Of a stretch of 59,345 nucleotides of DNA, positions 30,917 through 38,937 are shown piece after piece (positions within the stretch are counted from its first letter, which is position 1; each line of letters begins with the position of its first letter). The stretch comes from Candidatus Endobugula sp. (GTDB taxonomy: Bacteria > Pseudomonadota > Gammaproteobacteria > Pseudomonadales > Cellvibrionaceae). The translations under genes and the position numbers were made by a program. Where the stretch lies: NCBI GenBank assembly GCA_020628895.1, contig JAHDEM010000012.1, forward strand, positions 1-59,345, written 5' to 3'. The notes beneath the pieces were generated by a model. That model had not been told where the DNA came from. It did not search any database and worked only from the letters and a program-made list of their open reading frames with translations.

Positions 30917-31663
30917 GTGAGTTTATCTAATAGTGGTTTCTATGCGCACTTAACGGCGGTGGTCGTTGGTGCATCTGGAGGAATTGGTTCGGCATTGGTT
31001 AAGCAGCTTTTATCGAGCCAAAGGGTAGGTAAATTATATGGTCTTTCTCGTTCAGTACCTGATGATATTGATGATGCTCGTTTTCAAGCAATTCATATAG
31101 ATTATATGAATGAGGGTAGTATCAAATCTGCCTGTGATCAAATTTCTGGCCCAGTTGATTTGGTTATTGTAGCAACAGGTTTTTTGCATGATGGTTCATC
31201 GCTTCAACCCGAAAAAGCTTACACTCAACTCACGGAAGAAAAATTGTTGGCGAATATCAAAGTGAACCTTATTGGACCAACGTTGCTGGCAAAACATCTT
31301 TTGCCTAAAATGCGGTCTGAAAGCAAATCAGTTTTCGCTGCGTTATCGGCCCGAGTGGGCAGTATCAGCGATAACCGGCTGGGAGGGTGGTATGCCTATC
31401 GCTCTTCTAAAGCAGCTTTAAATATGATGATCAAAACCTTGTCTATTGAAGTTTCTCGTCGACAAAAGAACGCTATCGTTGTTGGCTTGCATCCTGGTAC
31501 TGTTGATACAGGTTTATCCAAGCCTTTTCAAACAAATGTTCCAGCAAAATCGTTGTTTGCTAAAGATTATGCAGCTGAGTGCTTGCTGAATGTTATTGCC
31601 GGGTTGGAAGTAAGCGATAGCGGCTCCTGTATCGCATGGGATGGACAGAAAATTTTGCCTTGA
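30917..31663 (+). CDS. Short-chain dehydrogenase/reductase (CsgA-like SDR)
   Basis: This is a 248-aa Rossmann oxidoreductase. The nucleotide motif VVGASGGIGSALVKQLL lies at the N-terminus; LSARVGSISDN and the catalytic Y-x-x-x-K, YAYRSSKAALNMM, follow. The C-terminal VGLHPGTVDTGLSKPF is common in the CsgA/YbbO-like cluster. The GTG at 30917 has AAAAGGAG 6 nt upstream. An exact TATAAT lies at 30857-30862, but no good -35 is paired with it. The substrate is unknown. Confidence 0.88.
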   Translation: MSLSNSGFYAHLTAVVVGASGGIGSALVKQLLSSQRVGKLYGLSRSVPDDIDDARFQAIHIDYMNEGSIKSACDQISGPVDLVIVATGFLHDGSSLQPEKAYTQLTEEKLLANIKVNLIGPTLLAKHLLPKMRSESKSVFAALSARVGSISDNRLGGWYAYRSSKAALNMMIKTLSIEVSRRQKNAIVVGLHPGTVDTGLSKPFQTNVPAKSLFAKDYAAECLLNVIAGLEVSDSGSCIAWDGQKILP

Positions 31664-31701
31664 TTATGTTTGATAGGGTTCCGTGGTCAAGAGTATCTCC
31701 T

Positions 31702-32115
31702 TCACTCTATAAGTGTTTTGGGTTTCTGTCTTAATTGCTTGGTGGTTGCTTTGCGTGATTTGTTTTCAAGCCTTTTTTTATTGGAGGCTTTGGTGGGAAC
31801 TGTAGGTTTACGTAATATCTTAGAGGTTGTTGCTGTCTGAATAAGGGTGCATAAGCGATTGATAGCATCCTGCTTGTTTTGCATCTGGCTTCTAAAGCGC
31901 TGAGCTTTGATGGTAATAATACCGTCTTTACTGATGCGATAGTCTGAGTGGGACAGAAGCTTTTCCTTATCGGCTGGCGGAAGTGATGAATGGTGAACAT
32001 TAAATTGTAAATGGATCGCGCTTGATGTTTTGTTGACATGTTGACCGCCAGAGCCTTGAGCGCGAATAGCCACAAAGTCTATGTCGGATGGTTTTAATGA
32101 CAGGTAGTTAAACAT
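31702..32115 (-). CDS. arfB: Alternative ribosome-rescue peptidyl-tRNA hydrolase ArfB
   Basis: This is a ribosome-rescue factor (YaeJ/ICT1 family) of about 137 aa. The catalytic GGQ sits in IRAQGSGGQHVNKTSSAIHLQFN. The long basic C-terminal tail (KPTVPTKASNKKRLENKSRKATTKQLRQKPK) enters the empty mRNA channel in known structures. ATG at 32115 (MFNYLSLKPSD) and a TTG five codons upstream (32130) are both possible; neither has a clear ribosome site. It hydrolyses peptidyl-tRNA on stalled ribosomes. Confidence 0.93.
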   Translation of the reverse strand: MFNYLSLKPSDIDFVAIRAQGSGGQHVNKTSSAIHLQFNVHHSSLPPADKEKLLSHSDYRISKDGIITIKAQRFRSQMQNKQDAINRLCTLIQTATTSKILRKPTVPTKASNKKRLENKSRKATTKQLRQKPKTLIE

Positions 32116-32294
32116 GTTTTCGATGGCCAAGATCTAACGTAAATGTGGTTATCATAACGTTTTTGACCATCATAAAGTAAACCTGTAAACAATTTTTCTT
32201 TTCGCCCGTAACCCACAACTAATAACAATTAGCTCGTGCCAATTCGTAAGTTGATGATTAAACAAATAAATTACCCTTATATTGAAAATTCAGC

Positions 32295-32323
32295 TTGACG
32301 CTAACCCATCAAATCACTAATAT
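32295..32323 (+). promoter_or_regulatory. Sigma-70 promoter of tRNA-Arg
   Basis: The -35 box TTGACG (32295-32300), a 17-nt spacer and the -10 box TAATAT (32318-32323) are followed by a GCGCC discriminator typical of stringently controlled stable-RNA promoters. The tRNA starts 42 nt after the -10. Confidence 0.8.
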
Positions 32324-32365
32324 ACGCGCCTCTTAACGAGACAGCAGTTTAACTCTCTTAAGAAT

Positions 32366-32442
32366 GCACTCGTAGCTCAGCTGGATAGAGTACCTGGCTA
32401 CGAACCAGGCGGTCGGAGGTTCGAATCCTCCCGAGTGCGCCA
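32366..32442 (+). tRNA. tRNA-Arg (anticodon ACG)
   Basis: A 77-nt cloverleaf. The acceptor stem is GCACTCG pairing with CGAGTGC, then discriminator G and encoded CCA. The D arm is GCTCAGCTGGATAGAGT, the anticodon arm CCTGG-CTACGAA-CCAGG with anticodon ACG, and the T arm GGAGG-TTCGAAT-CCTCC. ACG is expected to be deaminated to ICG by TadA, reading CGU/CGC/CGA. It is followed at once by a terminator, and its 3' end is duplicated 170 bp downstream. Confidence 0.97.
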
Positions 32443-32469
32443 TACACAAAAACCTCGCCATTAGGCGGG
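32424..32469 (+). repeat. 46-bp direct repeat, copy 1 (tRNA-Arg 3' end plus terminator)
   Basis: This segment, from the T-arm of tRNA-Arg through GCCA and the terminator stem, recurs without mismatch at 32594-32639. The offset between copies is 170 bp. Confidence 0.95.
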
Positions 32470-32477
32470 GTTTTTTT
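32448..32477 (+). terminator. Intrinsic terminator of tRNA-Arg
   Basis: The stem CCTCGCC (32453-32459) and GGCGGGG (32464-32470) with loop ATTA is followed by seven T. A flanking A-run precedes it. Confidence 0.9.
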
Positions 32478-32525
32478 GTATGTGCATTCGGGTGATGAGA
32501 AGCTCCCATCTTTACAGAGGTTCGA

Positions 32526-32590
32526 CAAATTGTCAGGAACAATTTGATCCGCGTACGCGCCCGTAGGGTCGAGTACAAGGATGTACTCGA
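32526..32590 (+). repeat. Double-hairpin element with GGA loops
   Basis: There are two perfect hairpins. The first is CAAATTGT-CAGGA-ACAATTTG (32526-32546), and the second TCGAGTACA-AGGA-TGTACTCGA (32569-32590). Bases 32573-32584 read GTACAAGGATGT, an exact fit to the CsrA/RsmA RNA consensus RUACARGGAUGU. A related pair with GGA loops lies at 49647-49692. It may be a REP-like interspersed element rather than a CsrA target. Confidence 0.75.
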
Positions 32591-32593
32591 GAT

Positions 32594-32639
32594 AATCCTC
32601 CCGAGTGCGCCATACACAAAAACCTCGCCATTAGGCGGG
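32594..32639 (+). repeat. 46-bp direct repeat, copy 2 (orphan tRNA-Arg 3' end plus terminator)
   Basis: This is an exact copy of 32424-32469, without the 5' half of the tRNA. The terminator stem is kept and again followed by T's. It looks like an attachment-site-type duplication or a tRNA remnant. Confidence 0.95.
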
Positions 32640-32818
32640 TTTTTTTTATGTCTGTTAGTGTGATTTTTGTATTTGTGAAACCATCTTAATAATGATTGTG
32701 GTAGAATATGCGCCGGGAGGAGAACCCTAATACCACCGTAGAGTGGTAAATTGGATGCTAATAGGTATGTTGTTAGCGAAGTATTCTAATTTGTTCTGAT
32801 GAACTGTGGGAGCTCTTA

Positions 32819-32929
32819 ATGAGTCATTTATTCAATTTGTTATTGCTTAATCACTCGGTAGTATCACAGGGTAAGCTAGTCGGCTTTATGGCTGTTTCAG
32901 ATTATCGTGCTGGTTCTTATTGGGTGTAA
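32819..32929 (+). CDS. Possible 36-aa protein
   Basis: This short frame reads MSHLFNLLLLNHSVV... and ends ...DYRAGSYWV. It has a ribosome site (GGGAG, 6 nt before the ATG) and a terminator 23 nt after the stop. I do not recognise it. Its support is only the translation signals and the terminator, so a non-coding RNA is just as likely. Confidence 0.3.
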   Translation: MSHLFNLLLLNHSVVSQGKLVGFMAVSDYRAGSYWV

Positions 32930-32951
32930 CTTTAAGCAACTAAATGACATG

Positions 32952-32990
32952 AAAAGCCCCTATTGCTATAAGTAGCAATAGGGGCTTTTT
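32952..32990. terminator. Strong bidirectional terminator upstream of the dusC 3' end
   Basis: A perfect 17-bp stem, AAAAGCCCCTATTGCTA / TAGCAATAGGGGCTTTT, has loop TAAG, with A-run and T-run flanks. It can serve the convergent dusC gene and whatever is transcribed from the tRNA side. Confidence 0.93.
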
Positions 32991-33003
32991 AATGTTTGCT
33001 TCT

Positions 33004-33981
33004 CTACATACTAGTTAGGCTCGTGTTTTGTGTTGATGCGCAAGCTGATAAGGCCTGATTGATTTCCTCTTTTGTTCTGTAGCGTTTAATGGTGTCAAAC
33101 AAGTTTTGAGCTTCTGGGTATTGGCGACGTAGATAGTTTAGCCATTGCTTAACACGATTACCTGTGTGTTTTTGAGGGTATAAGTCGGTCGTACTATTAA
33201 AAAAGGATTGTAAAATATCGCAGACTTCAGACCATTTCATCGGTGTATAACTCTCACCTAATTGGTGAGCTTTAATGCTCAGTGCAAGATCAGGGCAAGA
33301 CAAAAGACCGCGACCCAGCATAAAGTCATCACATCCGCTTTCATTTTTGCAACGCAGAAAGTCGTCTACGCTCCATATTTCTCCATTAGCGATAACAGGA
33401 ATCGTGACCACTTGCTTAATATCTGCAATCGTTTCCCAGTAAGCTGGCGGTCTATATCCGTCGGCTCTAGAGCGAGCGTGTACAGTGATTTCTGTTGCCC
33501 CAGCTTCAAAAGCGGCTATCGCATTATCCAGATAGTTGCTTCGGTCGTTAAAGCCTAGGCGCATCTTTGCAGTAACAGGGATATGCTTAGGTACCTGAGC
33601 ACGCGTTGCTTTAATAATATCGTATAGGCGATAGGGGGTTTGTAACAGACGGGCGCCACCATCGCTTTTATTCACCGTTTTAGCAGGACAGCCAAAGTTA
33701 AGGTCAATGGCACAGGCGCCTAACTGAGCCACTTTTGCTGCATTAGCGGCAACAGGCTCTGGTTTACCGCCCAATAATTGAACTCTTACGGGTACGCCAG
33801 AGGCGGTAATCGATTGGCGATGTAATTCTGGGCAAAATTTGTAAAACACACGATTTGGTAATACGTGCTCAGTGACACGAATAAATTCTGTGACACAGGT
33901 ATCGATACCACCGATATCAGTCAGTAACTCCCGCATCGTATGATCGACAACGCCTTCCATTGGGGCCAAAAATATTCTCAT
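33004..33981 (-). CDS. dusC: tRNA-dihydrouridine synthase DusC
   Basis: This flavin-dependent enzyme (325 aa) reduces a D-loop uridine of tRNA (U16 for DusC). The TIM barrel opens with FLAPMEGVVDHTMRELLTDIGG. The catalytic Cys is in DLNFGCPAKTVNKSDGGARLL, and further FMN contacts are VTAKMRLGF, ITVHARSRADGY, VIANGEIWSVDD and DFMLGRGLL. The motif VNKSDGGA (not VNRSGAGA) and the APMEG start mark DusC. It is a single gene close to a tRNA gene. Confidence 0.95.
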   Translation of the reverse strand: MRIFLAPMEGVVDHTMRELLTDIGGIDTCVTEFIRVTEHVLPNRVFYKFCPELHRQSITASGVPVRVQLLGGKPEPVAANAAKVAQLGACAIDLNFGCPAKTVNKSDGGARLLQTPYRLYDIIKATRAQVPKHIPVTAKMRLGFNDRSNYLDNAIAAFEAGATEITVHARSRADGYRPPAYWETIADIKQVVTIPVIANGEIWSVDDFLRCKNESGCDDFMLGRGLLSCPDLALSIKAHQLGESYTPMKWSEVCDILQSFFNSTTDLYPQKHTGNRVKQWLNYLRRQYPEAQNLFDTIKRYRTKEEINQALSACASTQNTSLTSM

Positions 33982-34132
33982 ATCACATGCTTTCTTGTGG
34001 ACGTAAAAGGTTTTGATTGGAGTTGGGTTTTCAAGGTAGGTTAATCAATTTCTAAACAATCACTCATTAGTTATCGTATTAGTCATTGCTAGGAATCGTT
34101 TCTATTTCAGCTGACGTACTTGTCGGTATATT

Positions 34133-34348
34133 CTAGTGGAAGCTGCTGTCACTAATATCGTCATTATTGATTTGAGTGGAAGATAAAAACGCGTAGTAGT
34201 CCTCGTCGAGTGTTCGAGATTTTCGTCGTTCTGGAGCTTTTCGTCGTTTGCGGTGATAAATATCTATCGGCATCTCTTTGCAAGGGTCCGCTTCCTCTCT
34301 GCGCTCATTGCCTTTTTTACGACGGTTTATAAATATCTTTCTATTCAT
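34133..34348 (-). CDS. Small basic hypothetical protein, 71 aa
   Basis: The protein is rich in Arg/Lys/Glu in its N-terminal half, with repeated RR/ERR pairs (NRRKKGNERREEADP, KRRKAPERRKSR), and has an acidic C-terminal tail. Such R-R-x-x-x-R-R patterns occur in PilZ-like and uncharacterised small proteins, but no PilZ fold can be seen. It has no TM segment. It is divergent from bolA. Coding status is plausible; function is unknown. Confidence 0.5.
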   Translation of the reverse strand: MNRKIFINRRKKGNERREEADPCKEMPIDIYHRKRRKAPERRKSRTLDEDYYAFLSSTQINNDDISDSSFH

Positions 34349-34516
34349 GGTAATACGTACCGTAATTCTGTCCTATTATGAGCAAAACACTCTATATACT
34401 CCTTATTATACGTGGTAATTGGTGATACGGAGCATTATTTTTCTCATAGATAAGTCATATATTATGTCTGACTATGTTGTTATTATAGAACATTGTATCA
34501 ATGTTTAGGTATTGTT

Positions 34517-34849
34517 ATGACAGAAAGTACTAATGGAGTTGTTCAGCAGGCTATAGAGTCAAAGCTAAAAGTAGCATTCCACCCTAGTCATTTGCAGGTA
34601 ATCAATGAAAGCTATCAGCACAATGTGCCAGCAGGCTCTGAATCCCATTTTAAGGTGGTTGTGGTGAGCCAGCAGTTCCAAAATATGCGTACAGTGCAAC
34701 GTCAGCAGCAGGTATATCGTGTATTAGCTGATGAATTAGCTGGCAGTGTACACGCCTTGACTATGCAAACATTAACGGATGAGGAATGGGCTGCAGATCA
34801 AACCGTCACGGTATCACCAGAATGTATGGGTGGATCTAAGGCAGGTTAA
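34517..34849 (+). CDS. bolA: BolA-family protein
   Basis: This 110-aa protein of the BolA/IbaG family acts with monothiol glutaredoxins in Fe-S handling and, in E. coli, as a morphogene regulator. ATG 34517 (MTESTNGVVQQAIESKLK) was chosen over an upstream in-frame start at 34493. The class II KH-like fold is seen in HLQVINESYQHNVPAGSESHFKVVVVSQQF and VYRVLADELAGSVHALTMQTLTDEEW. The conserved His of SHFKV is present. The length and the S/T-rich C-terminus fit BolA proper better than IbaG. Confidence 0.9.
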   Translation: MTESTNGVVQQAIESKLKVAFHPSHLQVINESYQHNVPAGSESHFKVVVVSQQFQNMRTVQRQQQVYRVLADELAGSVHALTMQTLTDEEWAADQTVTVSPECMGGSKAG

Positions 34850-34999
34850 TGGCTTTATCCAGTAGGGTGGTGATGGTTCTGTTTATGCCGAAAAGTCTAT
34901 ATTAATGGTGTTTATTGCCCTTATTTTTATTGTGGAATTTTCCTGCTTATCCGGTAAAATGCGCCCCCTTCTTCTTTCACAATCGTAGAATATGTAAGT

Positions 35000-35950
35000 A
35001 TGACCGACTCAATTGTTGTTGCTGCTCTTTATCGCTTTGTCGCTTTGCCGGATTATCAAGAGCTACGTGAGCCTCTATTGGATAAATGCCTATCTGAAGG
35101 TATTACGGGTACATTGTTGCTAGCGGCAGAAGGGATTAACGGTACGGTTGCCGGTTCTCGTGATGCAATTGATCGTTTATTGGCCTATTTGCGCGCAGAT
35201 TCACGCTTGGAGAAATTAGAGCATAAAGAATCATTTTATGAGCAAATGCCATTTTACCGTATGAAGGTAAAATTGAAGCGAGAAATTGTAACTATGGGGG
35301 TTGAAGGTATCGACCCGAATCAAGTCGTGGGCACTTATGTTGCTCCTAAAGACTGGAATGACTTAATTTCTGACCCAGAAGTCACCGTCGTTGATACACG
35401 TAATTATTATGAATATGCGATAGGTACTTTTAAAGGTGCTGATAATCCGGAAACCACCACCTTTCGTGAGTTTCCTGAGTATGTCGATAAACACCTGAGC
35501 CCTGAAAAAAACAAAAAAGTGGCTATGTTTTGTACCGGTGGCATTCGTTGTGAAAAATCAACTGCGTATCTAAAAGAGCAGGGCTTCGAAGAGGTGTACC
35601 ATCTACAAGGTGGGATATTGAAGTACCTCGAGGAGGTTCCTAAAGAAGACAGTATGTGGGAAGGCGAATGCTTCGTCTTTGATAATCGTGTGGCAGTTGA
35701 TCACGATTTAGAAAAAGGCAGTTATGACCAATGTCACGGTTGTCGGCATCCAATAACAGAAGAAGATAAGCAATCACCGTTTTATATGCCGGGTGTTAGT
35801 TGTCCCCGTTGCTATCATGATCAAACCCCTGAGCAGCGTCAGCGTTTTACGGAAAGGCAAAAGCAGATACAATTGGCTAAATCACGTAATGAGCAGCATA
35901 TAGGGTCGCTAACACCGTCAATGATTCGCAATGCGAGATTGGAAAAGTAG
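35000..35950 (+). CDS. trhO: tRNA uridine-34 5-hydroxylase TrhO (YceA rhodanese family)
   Basis: This is a 316-aa rhodanese-domain protein that hydroxylates U34 of tRNA in an oxygen-dependent way (known for YceA/TrhO). The N-terminal acylphosphatase-like domain has the [19 protein letters not shown] motif. The rhodanese active loop is [10 protein letters not shown] with C178. A C-terminal cysteine set (CHGCRHP...CPRCYHD) looks like a small zinc site. ATG 35000 is preceded by a long pyrimidine-rich leader. Confidence 0.94.
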   Translation: MTDSIVVAALYRFVALPDYQELREPLLDKCLSEGITGTLLLAAEGINGTVAGSRDAIDRLLAYLRADSRLEKLEHKESFYEQMPFYRMKVKLKREIVTMGVEGIDPNQVVGTYVAPKDWNDLISDPEVTVVDTRNYYEYAIGTFKGADNPETTTFREFPEYVDKHLSPEKNKKVAMFCTGGIRCEKSTAYLKEQGFEEVYHLQGGILKYLEEVPKEDSMWEGECFVFDNRVAVDHDLEKGSYDQCHGCRHPITEEDKQSPFYMPGVSCPRCYHDQTPEQRQRFTERQKQIQLAKSRNEQHIGSLTPSMIRNARLEK

Positions 35951-36069
35951 TTTACTATCAATTAGTTAAAATCTATTTCTCATGTTAATTATTGCTTTTA
36001 ATGCAGAAGCTTAATGTAGATTCGAACTTTTTCTATCAAGTTTCTTTACTCTATTTTTCAGAATAAATC

Positions 36070-36912
36070 ATGGTATATCAACGTAATTGTGACACGACTC
36101 ATTGCGAGTTTCCCGAGGGCATGCAGCGTATCGCATTAGGTATTGAGTACTCTGGGCACTTTTTTCGTGGCTTTCAAGCCCAGACACACGATAAGCAAAC
36201 CATCCAAGAGAGCATTGAGAATGCCTTAAGTCGTATTGCCGACGAGCCCATCAAGTTAGTTTGTGCGGGGCGAACAGATTCTGGGGTCCATGCGACTAAT
36301 CAAGTTATTCATTTCGATACGCTAGCCAAGCGCCCAGATCGCGCTTGGCTGCGCGGTGCTAACACCTATTTACCCGAAGGTATTGCGATACGTTGGATTC
36401 AGCATGTTTCCCCTGAGTTCCATGCGCGTTTTAGTGCTCGTTCCAGAACGTATCGTTATGTTATCTATAATAGCCCAACGCCCTCGGCTCTCTTAGATAA
36501 CTATGTTACATGGGACAGGCGCAGCTTAGATACAGAAGTCATGATACTGGCGAGCAAATCGTTGCTCGGTGAGCATGATTTCAGTGCTTTTCGTGCAGTG
36601 ATGTGTCAAGCAAAGAACCCCGTAAGGCGTATTGATCGCATCGATATCTCCTCCAAAGGTGAGTTTATTGTTGTCGAAGTGCAGGCAACAGCATTTCTCT
36701 ATCATATGGTCAGAAATATTGTGGGCGTATTAACGGCAATTGCTGCAGGAGAAAAACCGGTTTCTTGGGCAGCGGAGGTATTGGAGAGCCGAGATCGTAA
36801 GTGCGGAGGGGTAACTGCGCCACCTGATGGTTTGTATCTTGTTGCTATCGGTTATGAATCCGATTTTTCTATACCTAGTCGACCTTTAGGCCCGTATTTC
36901 TTAGGGGCTTGA
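36070..36912 (+). CDS. truA: tRNA pseudouridine synthase TruA
   Basis: TruA (280 aa) converts U38-40 of tRNA anticodon stems to pseudouridine. The nucleophile is D70 in CAGRTDSGVHATNQVIHFDT. Other motifs are GIEYSGHFFRGFQAQ, RSRTYRYVIYN and FLYHMVRNIVGVL. The ATG at 36070 lacks a clear ribosome site; an in-frame ATG at 36121 is a second choice. Its TGA (36910-36912) overlaps the candidate start of trpF. It heads the block whose order matches Pseudomonas. Confidence 0.96.
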   Translation: MVYQRNCDTTHCEFPEGMQRIALGIEYSGHFFRGFQAQTHDKQTIQESIENALSRIADEPIKLVCAGRTDSGVHATNQVIHFDTLAKRPDRAWLRGANTYLPEGIAIRWIQHVSPEFHARFSARSRTYRYVIYNSPTPSALLDNYVTWDRRSLDTEVMILASKSLLGEHDFSAFRAVMCQAKNPVRRIDRIDISSKGEFIVVEVQATAFLYHMVRNIVGVLTAIAAGEKPVSWAAEVLESRDRKCGGVTAPPDGLYLVAIGYESDFSIPSRPLGPYFLGA

Positions 36913-37610
36913 ATTCTGTTAGTATTGCGCCTTTATATTGTCCTCTTGGAATTATCTTGGATCAGGAATTGAGCTATTCATACTTGCCGCGCGTAAAAGT
37001 CTGCGGTATTACATCGGTTAATGATGCCCTCATGGCTGCACACGCAGGTGCCGATGCTATCGGTTGTGTGTTTTATGAGCCCAGTCCCCGGTATGTATCT
37101 ATCGAGACGGCGGCAGATATTGCTCGTTCTGTCGGTCCATTTGTATCTACTGTTGGCTTATTTGTAGATGCTTCAGAGTCATTTATACACAGTGTTTTGG
37201 AGGCGGTACCTTTACAATTGCTGCAGTTTCATGGAAACGAAACCTTAGAGTTTTGTGAGCAATTTAATAGGCCTTATATCAAGGCAATACGTATGCGGCC
37301 AGATATTGATGTACTTGCGGAAGTCAATCGCTACCCAAGTGCCTCGGCAGTATTGCTTGATGCTTACCGAAAAGGCGTGCCAGGAGGAACAGGGGAAACA
37401 TTTGATTGGGATAGAGTACCTAAAGCATCTGGGCCAACATCATTTCCTCCGATTATTTTAGCCGGAGGCTTAACACCTGAGAATGTACAATCAGCCATAC
37501 AACAAACACAGCCTTATGCGGTTGATGTGAGTGGTGGTGTTGAGAGTGAGCCAGGTAAAAAGCAGGCACAAAAAGTAATATCATTTATAAAAAATACAAA
37601 AAGTGATTGA
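36909..37610 (+). CDS. trpF: Phosphoribosylanthranilate isomerase TrpF (start uncertain)
   Basis: TrpF carries out the third step of tryptophan synthesis in a TIM barrel. Motifs are RVKVCGITSVNDALMAAHAGADAIGCVF, LQFHGNE, KAIRM, LLDAY, FDWDRV, LAGGLTPENV and AVDVSGGVE. No ATG precedes the conserved KVCGIT; the frame opens with TTG at 36909, and further TTG codons lie at 36957, 36969 and 36984. I give the longest form; the true start is probably one of these. It overlaps truA, which suggests coupled translation. Confidence 0.94.
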   Translation: MNSVSIAPLYCPLGIILDQELSYSYLPRVKVCGITSVNDALMAAHAGADAIGCVFYEPSPRYVSIETAADIARSVGPFVSTVGLFVDASESFIHSVLEAVPLQLLQFHGNETLEFCEQFNRPYIKAIRMRPDIDVLAEVNRYPSASAVLLDAYRKGVPGGTGETFDWDRVPKASGPTSFPPIILAGGLTPENVQSAIQQTQPYAVDVSGGVESEPGKKQAQKVISFIKNTKSD

Positions 37611-37708
37611 GCAAGTGACAAGCTTGTTTCTTTTAAACGACAATACAGTGTTCTCAAGTAGTTAAAACCACAAGTCAAGTTGAGAACTCAATAGTGGAGT
37701 AAAACAGC

Positions 37709-38935
37709 GTGAATGATTTAACCAATGTAGCGGATATCGATTTTTCGAGTTTCCCTGATGAAAACGGGCATTTCGGTTTATATGGTGGTCGTTTTGTTTC
37801 CGAGACCCTCATATCAGCATTAGATGAATTGTCTGAGATGTACGACCGCTTAAAAGATGATCCCGTCTTTCAGGCCGAGTTTGACAAAGACATGGCGCAT
37901 TATGTGGGCCGGCCATCACCGTTATATCATGCAGAACGCTGGAGCCAAAAAGTCGGTGGTGCCCAAATCTATCTTAAGCGTGAAGACCTTAATCATACGG
38001 GTGCACATAAAGTAAACAACACTATTGGCCAAGCCTTACTCGCTAAGTACTCAGGTAAAACCCGAGTGATTGCCGAGACTGGAGCAGGCCAGCATGGTGT
38101 AGCATCGGCAACGGTAGCAGCGCGACTAGGTTTAGAGTGTGAAGTGTTTATGGGCGCCGAAGATGTGCAGCGCCAATCATTAAACGTCTACCGTATGAAG
38201 TTGTTAGGTGCAAAAGTACACGCAGTGACATCGGGCACTAAAACGCTCAAAGATGCCATGAATGAAGCCATGCGCGACTGGGTGACTAACGTGGATAATA
38301 CCTTTTATATTATCGGCACAGTGGCAGGCCCTCATCCATATCCAAAATTAGTGCGAGATTTTCAGGCCATTATTGGCCGAGAAGCACGTGAGCAGAGTTT
38401 AGTGCAAGCTGGCCGTTTGCCTGATGCATTAGTCGCTTGTGTTGGTGGTGGTTCCAATGCTATTGGTTTATTCCATCCGTTCCTTAATGACGAATCTGTC
38501 GAGATGTATGGCGTTGAAGCTGGTGGTGATGGTGTTGATACGGGTCGTCATGCGGCACCATTAAATGATGGTATTCCAGGAGTGCTTCATGGCAATCGTA
38601 CCTATTTAATGGAAGATGAAAATGGACAGATTATCGAGACTCATTCAGTTTCTGCGGGTTTAGACTATCCAGGGGTGGGGCCGGAACATTCATGGTTAAA
38701 AGATTTGGGGCGTGTTAACTATGTTGCGGTTACTGATGAAGAAGCCTTGGCCGCTTTCCGTGACTTAACCCTAACAGAAGGTATTATGCCTGCACTAGAA
38801 AGTAGCCATGCACTGGCTTACGCGGCCAAAATGGCAAAAGACATGCCGGAAGATAAAATTATCGTTGTTAATTTATCGGGTCGTGGCGACAAAGATATTT
38901 TAACAATGGCTAATTTGGATGGGATAACAGTATAA
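37709..38935 (+). CDS. trpB: Tryptophan synthase beta chain TrpB
   Basis: TrpB (408 aa) condenses indole and serine with PLP. The Schiff-base lysine is in [18 protein letters not shown], the phosphate loop in [10 protein letters not shown], and the ammonium/indole region in [11 protein letters not shown]. Start GTG 37709 gives [20 protein letters not shown]. The trpA ATG lies 2 nt after its stop, so the pair is translationally linked and forms the usual alpha2beta2 complex. Confidence 0.98.
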   Translation: MNDLTNVADIDFSSFPDENGHFGLYGGRFVSETLISALDELSEMYDRLKDDPVFQAEFDKDMAHYVGRPSPLYHAERWSQKVGGAQIYLKREDLNHTGAHKVNNTIGQALLAKYSGKTRVIAETGAGQHGVASATVAARLGLECEVFMGAEDVQRQSLNVYRMKLLGAKVHAVTSGTKTLKDAMNEAMRDWVTNVDNTFYIIGTVAGPHPYPKLVRDFQAIIGREAREQSLVQAGRLPDALVACVGGGSNAIGLFHPFLNDESVEMYGVEAGGDGVDTGRHAAPLNDGIPGVLHGNRTYLMEDENGQIIETHSVSAGLDYPGVGPEHSWLKDLGRVNYVAVTDEEALAAFRDLTLTEGIMPALESSHALAYAAKMAKDMPEDKIIVVNLSGRGDKDILTMANLDGITV

Positions 38936-38937
38936 CA

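Larger units (their letters stand above)
32640..33003 (+). other. Non-coding stretch after tRNA-Arg: possible small ORF or small RNA
   Basis: No long gene lies in these 364 bases. A TAGAAT at 32702 followed by GCGCC resembles a stable-RNA promoter, but I find no -35 at good spacing. A small hairpin, CCACC-GTAGA-GTGG, occurs at about 32737. GGGAG at 32808-32812 precedes an ATG at 32819, opening a 36-codon frame to TAA 32927-32929. The stretch closes with a strong terminator at 32952-32990. Confidence 0.5.

Noticed and set aside
32470-32593. Integrated island between the two tRNA 3'-end copies
   Set aside because: Only 124 bp separate the copies and no integrase or cargo fits; at most an empty or collapsed site.
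32333-32617. 94-aa minus-strand open frame over the tRNA-Arg gene
   Set aside because: It runs through the tRNA, its terminator and the repeat, so it cannot be a real gene.
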